A stretch of DNA of 64,000 nt, taken from Amoebidium appalachense (lineage: Eukaryota > Ichthyosporea). Below, piece by piece: positions 10,921 through 24,600 of this stretch (within the stretch, counting starts at the first letter, position 1; each line of letters begins with the position of its first letter). Where the stretch lies: NCBI GenBank assembly GCA_963693365.1, contig CAVNZM010000004.1, positions 11,656,001-11,720,000 of the forward strand, written 5' to 3'. A model generated the notes under the pieces. It was not told where the DNA came from. It ran no database searches and saw only the letters and a list, made by a program, of their open reading frames with translations. The translations under genes and the position numbers were made by a program.

Positions 10921-13900
10921 ATGGCGGGAAATAATCGCTACCAGAGCCCGCTTACGTCGCGGTATGCCAGCGACGAAATGTCCGGCAACTTCTCCAACGA
11001 TGTTAAGTTTAGCACTTGGCGCAAACTGTGGCTGTCTCTCGCCAAAGCAGAGAAGGAGCTTGGGCTGGACATCGCTGACGAGCAGATTACTGAGATGGAG
11101 GCCCACCTCTATGATATCGACTATGCTATGGCTGCTGCTGAGGAGAAGAAGAGGAGGCATGATGTTATGGCACACGTGCACACATTTGGTGTTGTGTGCC
11201 CCAAGGCGGCTCCCATCATCCACCTGGGTGCCACCTCTTGCTATGTGGGCGACAACGCTGACCTGATCATCCTCAGAAACGGCATCGATATTCTGCTGCC
11301 CAAGCTGGCCAGGTAAAGAGTAACCCTATACACAAGATCTCATTCTAACCCATCAGCCCCCCCCCCCCCCCCCCCCCCCTGCTACTACCTTCGTCCTCTG
11401 TCCTTATTCTAAACCGTCGTTATTAACACTGTCCCTTTTCTCCCTCCCTCTCCCCTCCCCGCCCGGCCCCACGCTCTCCCTTCGGTTCATTTATTCCAAC
11501 AAACCACTCATGCCCTGTATGTATTTATGTACCTATTCTGGACCATCGTCAAGCTCTTGCTGTACCAGACGGCTTTGCACTTTTGCGCAACCACTGGTTG
11601 TTCTCTGCTTATTATGCACTGTCTTCTTGCACCCCTCTTACACAACTGGGTTAAAGTTATCTTGTGCTGCTTGAGAAACGATTTCGCTGGATATCCGTTC
11701 CCCGGGGATCGCCTATTCCTTGATGCTCACGAAAAATTTCCGCATCAGAGTTCCCAATTCTTTTTTTGGCTTTTAGCTTGTTAGCGTGCCATGTTTCACG
11801 ATTTCCGCCCCCTCCCCCCCCCCCCCCTTTCCATCCGGCATCGTCCACAGCACCCATTATCCCCCTTTCCAAACCTTCCAAACATGCACGCACCTGTTTC
11901 CTTCCCCCTCCCCCACTATAACTTTCCCCCCCCTCTCCCCGCCCACACACATACACATCGCACCCTTGTCCCATACCCCAATTCCTTCTTCCATTACCTA
12001 CCCACACCGTTTTTATCGGCAGAAAAGCCTTCTCGCTCCTGTAACGTCGCTCACCATTTCCTCGCCTTCTCCGTGTATTCCAAATTCGTTGCCCAACCAT
12101 CGTGTTAGGCATCACTCTCCTCCTATTACAACTTATTACCCCCCACCCCTTCCACCATGACTTGGGCCCTCCTCTCTGAGGCTGTGATCTGCCTGTGATG
12201 CATGCTCTTTCTGTGCTTTGCAGGTTCTGCTTCGTATTGTCCTTCGTGTATGTGCACTTCCTACTCCACAACATATTCTCAAACCCCCCCCCCCCCCCTT
12301 CCCCAGGGTTCTTGATCGTCTTGCCAAGTTTGCCAAGGAGTATGCCAACATGCCCACCCTGGGCTTCACACACTTCCAGCCAGCACAGCTCACCACGGTG
12401 GGCAAGAGGGCGTGCCTGTGGATGCAGGAGTTGGTGCTTGACTTAGGCCATTTGGAGAGGGTCAGGAGGGAGATGAGGTTCCGTGGTGTCAAGGGCACCA
12501 CAGGCACACAGGCCTCGTTTTTGCAGCTGTTCAACGGTGATCATGACAAGGTGTGTGTGTGTGTTTTGTTTTAAGCTTTTAATGGAGGGACAGGGGGAGG
12601 GAGGGGGGATGGGGGGATGGGACGGGTGGCTGTTTTTTTGGTCGGGGGCAGGGGGGAGAGGGGGAGTGGGGGGCGTGTGTGTTGGTGTGTGTTCTCATTA
12701 TTCGCTCCCGATAAGAGAAGGTGAGTGGTGTGTGTGTGTAGGTGGTGGTGGTGATGGTGGAAGGGAAGGGGGAGAGTGGGGGGAGGGGGGAGAAGTGCCT
12801 GTGCTTGTGTCTTCCGTGGGGTTGGGGGCTGGGGAGTTGATGGATGAGTTTTTGAGGTGTCTGTGCTGTGTTTTCTTTGAGGAGCTAGGAGCCTGTGAGG
12901 AAGCAGGTGTTTTTGGTTGCTTCTTCTTTTTGGACTCCCGAGGGGGCTCGGAGGGGGGGGAGGGGGGGGGGGGAGGTTATTTTGGGCTTCGTTGTAGACC
13001 GTGGGTAGGGGATTGCAGATGCTGGGGGGGGCTTACCCATGTGATTGAGCAACGGGTTAGCTGGGGGGCGGGAAGGGGGGAGGTGGGGAAGGGCGGAGGG
13101 TATGATCTGCTGGTGATGAGTGAATTTACTTAAAGGGCTAGAAGCAGGACTGCGCTGTTGGTTGAATATCAGTGGCCATAGCTGTTGTTGTGGAGGATGC
13201 CTTTCATCCTCCCCACCCCCTCTTCCCAGCACACACGAACACACACACTCGCATGCACATGCACACACACATTCCCCCTCGTGTACGTTGTCCTTTGTTT
13301 TTTCTTTTATCTTTCTTCACATCCCCCCCTCCCCCAATCTCACCTTTTGGTTTGATTTACATTTGAGGTTTGCTTATGATGTGCACTCTTTGTGTGTGTG
13401 CTCTCTCCACACATCGGCATTGTGTTGTCCGTCTTGTGCATCGTATCCTGCAACATCTTCTATGTCCTCCCCTCCCCCCCTGCCCCGCGTCGGTGGCCTG
13501 TTGCGAATATGTAATTCCTATCGTGTATTACATTCTGACCCCCCTTCCCTCTCCCCCTCCCCCCCTCCCCCCCCTCCCCGCCCTTTTGCCACCCTCCTAA
13601 ACGCATGCTAAAAAACCAATACATCCCTCCCCTCTTCTTCCTCCCCCCCCCCCCCCCCCCCCCCCCACCGCTCCGCCCCCCCCCCCCCTCCCCCTCCCAC
13701 ACCCACCCACCCACCCACACACACACACCCCAACCACCCCCACCCACCCATCGCAGGTTGAGGAGCTTGACCGTCTGGTGACGAAGATGGCCGGGTTTGA
13801 GCGTGCCTACATCATCACTGGGCAGACCTACAGCCGCAAGATCGACTACGACATCCTGTCTGTGCTGGGCGGCCTGGGTGCCACCGTGCATAAGATTGCC

Positions 13901-14161
13901 ACCGACATCCGCCTGCTTGCGTCCCTCAAGGAGATTGAGGAGCCCTTCGAGAAGGATCAGATCGGCTCGTCTGCTATGGCCTACAAGCGCAACCCCATGC
14001 GCTCGTATGCCCCCCCCCCCCCCTTCCCGTCTCAGCCCGTTTGTTCGGCAAAATCTTCGTTTTCATGCTGTTTCCCTCTTGTGCCTACACCACAACAACC
14101 ACAGAATGCATTGGTAGTGTAAGCGATTTCCACCCTTTCACACGTTCCCTGTGTTCGCCGA

Positions 14162-14199
<38 letters not shown>

Positions 14200-14516
14200 T
14201 GCGTACCAACTCAAACATCGTTCCACACCTGAATGCACATTCTCCCCCCTCTCACCCACCCACCCAGGACAAAAGGCAAAGACTCAAATTACTGCTTGTT
14301 TTGGGATGTAGAAACATCCCTGATTATGGGCACTGTTCACAGTGTCATCTTGCCTGTGAAAATGTTTTGGCTTCTAATTTGTGTCTTTATTCTGTGTTCC
14401 TATTGTCTTTGCTTGCAAGCTTGCCACCTTTTAAAGTATGCATGGCCACTCACCTCCACCTCACCCCACCCCCCTTCCGCCCATCACATACTAACATATA
14501 TCCTCCCCCCCCCCCC

Positions 14517-14547
<31 letters not shown>

Positions 14548-14900
14548 ACACGTACACACGTACACGTGCACACAGTGAGCGCATCTGCAGTCTGTCCCGG
14601 CACCTGATGACACTTGTAGCCGATGCCTCGCAGACTGCGGCCGTGCAGTGGATGGAGCGCACCCTTGACGACAGTGCCATCAGGCGCATTGCCCTGCCTG
14701 AGGCCTTCCTTGCTGCCGACATCTGCCTCAACACCCTGCAGAACGTGTGCGAGGGTCTGGTCGTCTATCCCAAGGTTCGTGCTCGTACTTGTGATAAACC
14801 CGTGGTTGACCCACACATGTTCAAGTGAAACAGTATCTGAGTTGGGTTTCGTTGATGAGGTGAATGGGTCGAATCTCGGGCGCTGTGGATGACGTGCCCG

Positions 14901-14934
<34 letters not shown>

Positions 14935-16394
14935 TGAGGGTTATGCATACTCTTTGTGTGTGGTTTGCACTCTGCGCCGTGTTGTCCGTTGTTTATGTGT
15001 ACTTCGTACTTGATAGCGCATTCAATCTCTCCCCCCCCCCCCCCCCCCCCCCAAACCTTTGCCAGGTTTTTGCGCACCATATCTCGCGTCGATATGTCTT
15101 TCGCATAATGTCTAACTCCTAGTACATTCCTAATGTTTTTTATTTTTTATTTTTTTGTTTTTATTTTATTTTTTTATTTTTTTATTTTTTTTGGGGGGGG
15201 GGGAGGGGGATATTATTGAAGGAGTTTGGTGTAATGATGAAATTGGGGTGGAAAAGGGCTTCTGCAGAATTTCTGAGCAGGGCAAAAGAAAGATGAGACA
15301 GAAAATAGGTCAGGTTTTTTCTTTTTTTTTTTTTTTTTTTGGGGGGGGGGGGGGGGGGGGAATGGCAAGCAAGGCACTACACATTAGGGAAAGGAGTTGT
15401 TTAGAAGGTATCTGGGCCGTCAATGCATGCCCGTGCACCACTATCACCTGGGCAGTACACTGCGGGTGCCACAACTGCTCTTAGGGATGTATTCTCACAC
15501 ATGACCTGCAGGTGATTGAGAAGCGCATCCGTGAGGAGTTGCCTTTTATGGCTACTGAGAACATCATCATGGCTATGGTCAAGGCCGGTGGTGATCGCCA
15601 GGTAAACACCCCCCCCTCCTCCCCCCTCTCCACGCCGGTCATGTTTCGGGGCCATATGGGCGGCATTATGATCCCATCGGAATGCATGCATCTACGTCAC
15701 ATCGAATATGATTGGACGAGATCATGTTACCGGCATTGCCACATGTGCTGCGACGATAAGCACTTTCCCGTACTCCAACGGTTACGGCTTTCCGTTAGAA
15801 CTGAGCATGGCGCGTGGACGCTTATACTGTACTTCTGCACATGAAATAAGCACGGCTGCTTTTTTCAAAAATTCTGGCTTAATCGAAAAAAACAAAGCGA
15901 AATAAGATAAACATTAATAGTAGTTGTTTACAGTTAGGCGCAGGCCGCCGATCCGGCAGACTTTCAGCGATGCGGCGGCCTGCCTCGATGCATGATTGAT
16001 TGTTTGGTTTGCAAGTCATTTTACGGTATTCCTACCCGGAAATCCTAAAATTCCATGATAATAAACGGCGTTTGTTGTTACCGGTCGAATAGGGGCAAAC
16101 CAATAGCTTTATAAAAATAGAAAACCAAGCGCCAGACACCCGTAAAATTTTTAAGACAACACAGGACAATTGCTATGTACTGGTTGAAAGAAACCCGTCT
16201 TCTAATTCAAATTTTCCAGACATTTTTATTAGTGACGACCCTCCGCAGAACAAAAATTTGAGAGGTATTTGCCATCACTCATGCGATTTATATATATTGA
16301 AACCTTATTGTTTGGGAAAGTCTTGAGCTGGATAAGGGTTCCTAATGTGCGGACCGATCTACCGCCCGGCCGGACCCTGGAAGATAACCACCGT

Positions 16395-16428
<34 letters not shown>

Positions 16429-17223
16429 CTCCTGCCCCTCCCACCCTCCCACCCTCCCACCCCTTCCCAATTCCGCTTCTTTTCCTCCCCATATTCTTGC
16501 TGTTCTTGCTCCCTTTTTTCTGTCATACTTGTGTGCCGGCCCTCTCCTTGCTCACCATTGCTCTCACCATTGCTCCATGGACACTGCAGACGTCTTCCCC
16601 TTGTGCGGGCACGTGCAGGGTGGAGAGTGCACACACTTACATGCTCACACGTGCAGACACACAAGCATAATCCTGACCTTACCGTTTTTGAATTGGTGCT
16701 TCGAACTGTGTGCCACTTCGAACTTCCCCCCCCCCCTCCCCCTTCTCTCTCGCTCTCCCACCCTCTCTCACTCTCTCTCTCTGTGTGTGTCTCCCCCCCC
16801 CCCCCCCCCCCCCTTCCCCCTCTTCTCTTGTATGCCAGTTGGGGAAAGACTATTCATTATAAGAACGGGTAGTTGCGTTGGGACAAGCCTTCATCTGTGG
16901 TTTTTGTCGGTTTTTATTCCAGACGGATTATCTCATTCGATGTTCATTGCATGGATATGCTGTACGCATTCCCACTCCGTGTTCAAGATGTCTGTTGGGA
17001 TATAAGTAAGTTTATCTCATCACTCAGGGCATTGGAAACTATCTCACCGCTATCCCCTCGCAGGAGTGCCACGAGCAGATCCGTGTGCTGTCTCATGAGG
17101 CTGCAAAGGTGGTCAAGATGGAGGGCGGGCAAAACGATCTGATTGAGCGGGTCAAGGCCAATGCCTACTTTGCTCCCATCCACAAGTAACCCCCCCCCCC
17201 CCCCCCCCCCCCAAACACACGCG

Positions 17224-17262
<39 letters not shown>

Positions 17263-17902
17263 AAAAAAAAAAAAAAAAGCCTTTCCTTTCGTATTATACC
17301 TTGAAGTACATATTTACTTGTCCAAGTTTGTGTGTCTGTGTCTATCAGCGTTATCTCGGAGACTACCCCCCCCCCCCCCCCCCCCCGCCCATGGCTACTC
17401 CTTTAGACCCAGGGGCTTGAGCGGAAGAAACAAAAAAGAAGGAGGGCCCCCACGTTTATTTTATGCTCATGCACACGCTCATGCATCTCCCCCCCCCCCC
17501 CCCCCCTCCCCCCCCCTCCCCCCCCCCCCCCCCCCCCCCTCCTCCTCCCGGCTTATGCTTACTTCTCTGCTTGTTTTCTTTGTTTTTGTCTGCTTGCAGT
17601 TTTTGTAGACTCTGTTTTCTTAGATTGCTGCTCCTTGAACAATCCTGCTCGCCTTTGGCCAAGACGGGTGGACTCGCCTATTGCTGTTGAAACAAAGTAT
17701 GGGTTGGGAACCACACGCGAGAGGTTAAGGAGTCGAAACTCGTGCTTTTGTGGAGGCATCCTGATGATGGGCTCTGTTCAAGTGTCTTCTGCCTGCACGC
17801 TTAAATTGTTTGATTCTGGGTTTCCCATATTTGTGACGTTTTGTTGTTGCTCTTTGTTGTCTCCTCCATAATTCCAACCCTCTTACACTTAACACATACA
17901 TC

Positions 17903-17936
<34 letters not shown>

Positions 17937-18215
17937 GGCGCTTTCCCTTCTGAAATGGGTTTTACTCAGTTGTACTTGTACGATGTTAATTGCACTTACA
18001 CACTGAGTACTGCATTCTAATGAGAACCCCCCCCCCCCCCCCCCCCCCTGCGCTCCCGGGCACACACCCACAGCCAACTGGACCAGCTTCTGGACCCCTC
18101 CACATTCGTGGGCCGGGCCCCCGAGCAGGTGGCCCGATTCCTTTCGGAGGAAATCGAACCGGCATTGAAGCCCTATGTTGAGAAGATGGGTGGGGCTGCC
18201 TCCATCAACGTGTGA
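10921..18215 (+). CDS. ADSL: Adenylosuccinate lyase
   Basis: Seven exons: 10921-11312, 12307-12550, 13757-14004, 14576-14774, 15512-15601, 17064-17185, 18074-18215. They join to 478 aa, close to the animal enzyme's length of about 484. The enzyme acts twice in purine synthesis, releasing fumarate from SAICAR and from adenylosuccinate, as a cytosolic homotetramer. The fumarase-superfamily signature [13 protein letters not shown] (residues 282-294) carries the catalytic Ser in its SS pair. The HDVMAHVH segment (80-87) and TH at 152-153 correspond to the two His sites. [15 protein letters not shown] is also present. Exon 5 plus exon 6 ([20 protein letters not shown].. to ..NAYFAPIH) matches animal ADSL almost residue for residue. 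The last intron splits an Asn codon, and its donor overlaps an in-frame TAA. ATG 10921 is preceded by AAA. Confidence 0.98.
12157..12298 (+). mobile_element. Poly-C-tailed SINE-like element, copy A (5'-truncated)
   Basis: It starts at ATGACTTGGGCCCTCC, continues through the shared TGCATGCTCTTTCTGTG and TCGTATTGTCC segments, and ends in ATTCTCAAA plus a C15 run. It lies in sense orientation in ADSL intron 1. Its C tail, with the following TTCCCCAG, is the polypyrimidine tract and acceptor of exon 2. It is more diverged than copies B to E. Confidence 0.65.
13370..13480 (+). mobile_element. Probable decayed SINE-like element, copy F
   Basis: In ADSL intron 2, the succession TGCTTATGATGTGCACTCTT, then TGTTGTCCGT, then TGCATCGTAT, ending in a C-rich stretch, parallels copy B in order and spacing. 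The similarity is weaker than in the other copies. Confidence 0.4.
14793..15052 (+). mobile_element. Poly-C-tailed SINE-like element, copy B (near full length)
   Basis: It lies in sense orientation in ADSL intron 4. From CATGTTCAAGTGAAACAGTA through GTCGAATCTCGGGCG to TGTGTACTTCGTACTT and GCATTCAA plus a C tail, it parallels copy C at 52221-52452. Its internal C run (about 35, at 14900-14934) sits where copy C has only six C, so that tract expanded in place. Confidence 0.8.
15940..15983. other. GC-rich hairpin in ADSL intron 5
   Basis: GCAGGCCGCCG at 15940-15950 pairs perfectly with CGGCGGCCTGC at 15973-15983 around a 22-nt loop. It sits in an AT-rich, homopolymer-free island (about 15650-16395) within the intron. 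Confidence 0.75.
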
Positions 18216-20440
18216 GCGCGGCTGCGGCATTCAATTTGTGAGAACTTGGTGAGATGATCTTTTTGAGGAGAGGGAGGGTGTGTGTTAGTATGTAGGGCCC
18301 GCAGTAGGGTGTATCGATTAATTATTTTGATTTACAATGAGTTAACGTACAGTATTGCACGTTTGAGTCTATCCTCTATCAATTGCCTGGGTTCCAGTCC
18401 CCCCTCCCCCCCCCCCCCCCCCCCCCCCCCAACACACACACACACACGCACACACACACACACACAACTGTAACAATAACACGCCACGGTACCCGGCCCG
18501 TGTGTGCTGGATTAGGAAGTTTTTTTCCTTCAGGTTTGGAGACTGTGACATGCTAATCGGTGCGCAAGAAAAAAAAATTATTGCCGGATTGTGTGTGCAA
18601 GCAAGTTCAGTGCAAGAGAAATGCCCTACATAATTGCTTTTATTCAGGTTGGCTCAGTAAAGAGATTCTGGGCATGTATACTGTTTCCATGATGTGCCAT
18701 GCCAATACAGTTCTGGAAACCATGGGTGTGCACGTGTGGTGTGTGTGTGTGTGTGCACGCGTGTGTGCTGCTCACAAGTGGTACGGCGTATTAGTGTGCT
18801 GGTCAAGCTTCAATTGCAAGCTGCATACATGCATGGCATATGCACGTGAAGATAAGAGTATGTCGCACCTGCTGCCAGGCACAGTAGCGTGCACGACGTG
18901 TGTGACACTGTGTGGGTGTGCGTACGTGTGTGTGTGTGACATGCATTCCGTGCGTATGTAATGTACATGTACTCGTGCCTGCACGTTTGTGTGTGTGTTG
19001 TGTGTGGCTGTAGACTGTCGAGTGTCCACGGTGCAATTTAATCTGTGTGCACATGTACACGCATGCCACCTGTGCACGTAGCCGCTATATTAATGCATAT
19101 CATGCAGCATACTAGCTATGATCACCGTTTTCCCCCGGGGGGTTGGGAGGGGAGAGGAGGGGGTTTCGCCTTCCCGGTCCGGGTCGGGCCACCTTCGCTG
19201 ACCCGGCCCACTGCCGCCGGCCGCCGCGTGACCCGTGCCGTGAATCTCAGGGGATGGAAATCATGGAATGAAGCAAACATTCCACGTGTTTACGTGCATT
19301 TTTGGACGGACGTTCGATCAACAATAAAAAAAGGTCAAGCATATACTAGTGTTCCCTTCTCTGCCCTCCCCCTAATCACATGCATAGGTATGCATGTCGT
19401 TCTTTATGCTACCAACAGACCAAACGCGCCCCCCCCTTCAACGGTTTTCGTGTGCTTGTTACTGATCGCTACGCGGCGTTTGGCCTAAAGAATGTGACGT
19501 CATCGGCTTGGCCACGGATCCGGATCAACGTGTGCCGGCTGTTCAAATATATACGTAGCAGCTGTCGCACCATAGCTGCATTGCCACTGTAGAAAATTAG
19601 GATACTTAGGTACCCGTTTTTTATTTTCTGCTGTTGAAAATGAAAGCACTACCTCATATTGCTATCAAGGAGAAGTAAAGACCGGAGTACAGTGGGATCG
19701 ATTGGATTCACCAAGACACTGCCGATAGTAATACCAATCATCATCACGGAAATTTTTGACTACTTCTTTGTATGATAGATAACCAATAGAGATTGGTTTA
19801 TTATTATTAGCCTACTAAAAGGGTAAAATTCCAGAAAGAGTGCAAAACGAAAGTCTGACAGGACTGAACTTATTGTAGTAGCAGATATGTAAACGTACAA
19901 CAACATTAGACAATAAGTATCTAAAGATGTCTTTACATATCAATATAATAAAATTTAATAAATAAAGAACATGTACTACAGTTATTTTTCCCTTTTTTTC
20001 CTGATTATTTTTTCAACAAGGCTCGCACCGCTTAGACCATAGTTGATTGATTTTGCCCTTCATTTTATCCCTTTAGGGGTATCACCGGCCGCATGCATGC
20101 CTGAACGGTTTCACATGCCATCAGCCTTGCAGGCATTCAGCAACGGTCACTCCGTCTGTGCTGCGCGCCAACGATTCGAGCTTCCGTTGTTTATTTGTGT
20201 TTTGGACGTTGGGTCGTTTGTTTACCTCGGAATTCGAACCGTGGTTTATGAGAGCATTTTTCTGCTCATCTCTGAATTTCGTATAGAGAAAGTTTGGAAA
20301 AAAAATATAGACAGTGGTTTTAGACAGAGTGTATAGTGAAGGGAAAGAGAGACAATCCTGTTTCGAGACCTCTCTTATAGACTGAGCAAGAAGAACCACG
20401 TCAAAACTTCCATCTTTAGCCTTCTGAAGGAACTGCCAAA
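18216..20440. other. Intergenic region between ADSL and TEAD
   Basis: 18400-18475 holds C and CA runs. The rest is nearly free of long tracts. 19150-19230 is GC-rich, and 19600-20440 is AT-rich and looks like the TEAD upstream region. No coding sequence is recognised. Confidence 0.6.
19495..19502. promoter_or_regulatory. CRE/ATF-type palindrome upstream of TEAD
   Basis: A perfect TGACGTCA, 939 bp before the TEAD start codon. Function is inferred from the motif alone. Confidence 0.35.
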
Positions 20441-22779
20441 ATGTCTATGGATGAGGGCGCCAACGAAGACAATGTGTGGTCTAAAGACATAGAAGATGCC
20501 TTTGAGGAGGCTCTTGCCATCTACCCACCCTGTGGGCGCAGAAAGATTATTGTGTCAGATGAAGGGAAGATGTATGGTAGGTCTCGTCCTTGGTGCACCC
20601 TTGTGCCTTGTTTTCATGTGTAGTAGGAGCTACTTGTTATCAGTCTGTTTAGCTGGTTCACCATTTTTGGTGGCTGCCCGTTTGTTGCCGTGCACGTGAG
20701 AGTTATTCTGTTAGAAGTCGTTTCTAGAGGTAAGTGGCGCAATAGTCGGAGCAAAAACGAAACCGGTCTGTAGCCGTGAAAAAGAAAAAAATCACAGAAG
20801 GCCAGAAGGGTAGAATTGCAAAAGGGGAATTTTCAGAAGTAGGCAACCCTCGGCAACACTTGCTGTTTGGGCAAAACATGGTGACGTGGGTGCATAGTTT
20901 TTCTTTGTTTGTTGAGAGCCTACACCTGTGGTTGAGTGGTTTGTTCACCTTCCAATCGTCGCTGCAGGAAGAAACGAGCTGATTGCTCGCTACATAAAGA
21001 TGAAGACGGGGCAGTCCCGCAGCCGCAAGCAGGTGTCAAGTCACATACAAGTGCTGGCACGCAAGAAGCAGAGAGAGCTGCAGATCAAGCTGAAGGTGTG
21101 TGTATGCGTGTGTTTGTGTGTGTGCGTGTGTTCGTGTGCGTGTGGGTGTGTGGGTGGGCGGCTGGAGAGGGGGCTGCAGGTTACGAAGGTGTGTGTGTGT
21201 GTGTGTGTGTGTGGTTGCCAGAACTTGGCGGTACTCGTTAAAGGCTTTGGCTTTGCATACGATTTACACGGTAGGAAGTCGGGTTTGTTGTGTGACATGG
21301 TTGGTGCTTTCCCGTATTCTTGTTGTACGCTGCCCTGTGCACGCCCGTGCAGTCCGTGCTTGTCCATCACCTTCTTCCACCCCCTTTTACAACAACACTT
21401 GGAACATATTATCTCCCCTTCTCCCTTCATCCTTCCATCCCTTCCTCCCTCCCTCCCTCCGTCCCTCCTCTTCCCCCAGCTTCCCACTTGCTCTTGCTTT
21501 TTCAAAACTCTTACCCCGCACCCTTGAATACCTTCTCTTTCCTGATTGACTAACTCCCCTCGTCCTCTCCCTTTCTCCAGCACTGCGACGAAAGTATCCG
21601 CAAAACTGCACTTGAAAACCTTGCCACCATGTCTTCGGCGCAGATCGTGTCTGCAACCATGGGGCTGGGTGGTGGTGGAGGACAGGTATGGTGCTGTTAA
21701 ATAATGAAGCACATTAGATCGAGTTGGTTAGAAGGGGGTGGGTAGGGGTGGAGGTGAACTGAATATGGTGACGATGGATGGGAGGTGTGCCTCGGTGGAT
21801 GAGGAAGGAGGAATGGAAGGGGCCAACAGTTTGCCTTGTTTAAGCACACTCAGCCTGGATTCTTTGTGATGTGAAACTCAAAGCCGATTGTGTGTTGTGA
21901 AACTGGCTGGTTTCTTTCTACGGTGTGCAGAGGTGGAGTGGTCAACAAAGGGAGACCAATTGCAGTCAGAGCTTGCCTGTACTATTTGTTTTTGTTTTAC
22001 TTGAACGCTACCACCAGCTTTTTTGTGCTGAGAGTTTTCTGACAGTTTGTGTTTGAATCCGTTCTTTTTGAAGGACGAAGAGGAGGCACCTTCACGGGGT
22101 GGGATGGGTGGAGGGATGGTGATGCCAAAGGCAGAGAACCCGCACGGTGGCTACTGGGACAGACCCGAGTATGTGCCCCAACACATACACACACACACGC
22201 ACACAGAAAAAGCTAGAGGGAGTAAAACAGCGGGGATTGTGTATGTGCACAAGTGCATGGCAATGCACACAGACTGCATGCATATGATTTAATGCAATTC
22301 TCATGATTTGTGGCTTTAACACTATGGCAGCCGCTTCACGTGATGCCTTTATGTGCTATATGGCTATGCCCACCGAGTAGCCTGAATACCTTTGTGATCG
22401 TATGGTCGTACATGGCTATGTGCATGGTATACACTTTCTCTCTCTTTCTCCTCCCCCCCCCCCCCCCCCCCCCCTCTCTCTCTCTTTCCTCCGGGACACT
22501 TGCCCCATGTTTCTGACGGGTGGGTGAGCAGGGAGATGTACGGTGGCGGAGGCATGTATCCGGGTGGTGGTGGCTACATGGGGGGCCCATATGGTGCACC
22601 ACCAAAGGGCTTGTATGGTGCGGGGGCATATGGCAGGCATGCACCCCCACCCATGCTTGGTGGTGGGGGGCCGGAGGGGCCTGGGCCTAGACTGTCCATT
22701 GCAGAGTATGCGGCATTTATCGAGTACAGATGGGACCAGAACGAACCGGTATGTGTGTGTGTGTGTGTGTGGTGGTTGT

Positions 22780-22821
<42 letters not shown>

Positions 22822-23591
22822 GGGAGGAGGAGAGGATAATCTGTCTTGGTTGATTGATTCTCCTTCTATTTGTTTATGCAGTGGGCGATCACATGATTTT
22901 TGTTGGTGTGAACTGTCACAACAGTATGTGCTCTCTTCATTTCCTTTGTTTGCTAAGGGGGTGGGGGGAAAGGGGGGCGGGGGGGGTGCTTGCAAAGAGA
23001 CACGTCTTGGGAGAGGCTTGGAAGATATGTATCACTTGGATAGTGGGTGGATATCCTGTGTTGAAAATTGACGATGATATGCTCCCACCTGCAGTACCAC
23101 CGCCACACATTCACACACCTCAACGGCATTGGGGCCTTCCAAGACCCAAGCATTGAGGAGGTAGATATACGGCAGATATACGACAAATTTCCCGGCCTTA
23201 AAGGCCTCTATTCCCAAGGCCCAAGGGATGCATTTTTCCTCGTCAAATTCTGGGTATTTAGCCCCCCCCCCCCCCCCTCCTCCTCCTCCTTCTCCTCCTC
23301 CTCCTCCTCCTCTCCCTACCAGGTGTCTTCCTTGTCCCTTCCACATGTGCATTTGGTATTGTGCACTTCGTCAGAAGGGCCCCGTAGCTTGTTCTAGTGG
23401 TTTTGCATGTGGTTTTACTACGGTATGCCCACCCCTCCGTTATATGGCAGATTGTGTGCAATCTCTTGGTTGAATGATAGCCAGCAAAACGTGACCCAAA
23501 AGACACATGCATGAACAGTTTGACTGTATAGCCGTGTTGTTTTTCTTGCCCTGTAATAATTTTTTCTTCTTCTTCTTCTTCTTCTTCTTCT

Positions 23592-23641
<50 letters not shown>

Positions 23642-23842
23642 TGCGCACACAGGCGGACCTCAGCTACAGCGACGAGCATGCACGTGAGAAGCTGTTCCAG
23701 ACGGCCGGGCGGTTTGAGAGTGCGGAGTATGTGGAGGTGCAGACATACAGCCAGGTGTTCTCCTTCGGCAAGCAGGTTGCGGAGAAGATGCAGGTGTGTG
23801 TGTGTGTACGTACGTACGTGTGTGTGTGTGTCTGTGATTGTG

Positions 23843-23878
<36 letters not shown>

Positions 23879-24561
23879 TTTTGGGGGGAGAGGGGGAGAT
23901 GGGTGGGGGGGGGGGGGGGGTTCCGGGTGGGTGGACGTGTCTGTGGGTGGGTGGGTGGGTGCCTTTTGGGGGGGAGGGGGGGGGGGGTTGTTCCGGGTGG
24001 GTGGGCATGCGTGTGTTTGTGTGATTGGGTTAGGTTGGTTCGTGAGGGAAGGGGGGGGGGAGGAGGGGAGGGGGAGGGAGTGGTTGTTGCGTTAACCTAT
24101 GCTGGGGGTACTGAGTCATTCATGTGTGGTTGATGCACTGGCAAGCACACGTGCGATCCTGGAACATAGGTGTCTAGAAAATAATTAGGTATCCGTCACT
24201 CATATTCCGAATTCCGCCACTCATATACCGAATCGGGTCGTGTGCAGGCTGCCGGGCCGCCCGTGTACATGCAGGGGTCACAGATGTACAGCCACGCGCT
24301 GGGGCGCAGCAGCCTGTGCGAGTACATGGTCAGCTTCATCGAGCGGCTCAAGTCCCTCAGCACGGTCGAGATGATGAACTCGGTCCTCGAAAACTTCTCC
24401 ATCCTGCAGGTGCGGCCTCCTTTTTTTTTTTTTTTTTTTTTTTTTTTGGTGGTGGTGGTGGGGGGGAGGGGGGGGGGAGGGGGGGGGGGAAGGGGGCTGG
24501 GCAGTGAGGCAGGTAAAGGGCGATTGGTTTGTGGGATACATGATCTTAAATTCTGTCTTAT

Positions 24562-24600
<39 letters not shown>

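Noticed and set aside
19045-19592. Open frames in GC-rich DNA upstream of TEAD
   Set aside because: No known domain; a frame of this length is likely by chance in GC-rich sequence.
20225-20300. Possible tRNA gene (minus strand GGTTCGAATTCC)
   Set aside because: The T stem does not pair and no D arm or acceptor stem is present at the right distance.
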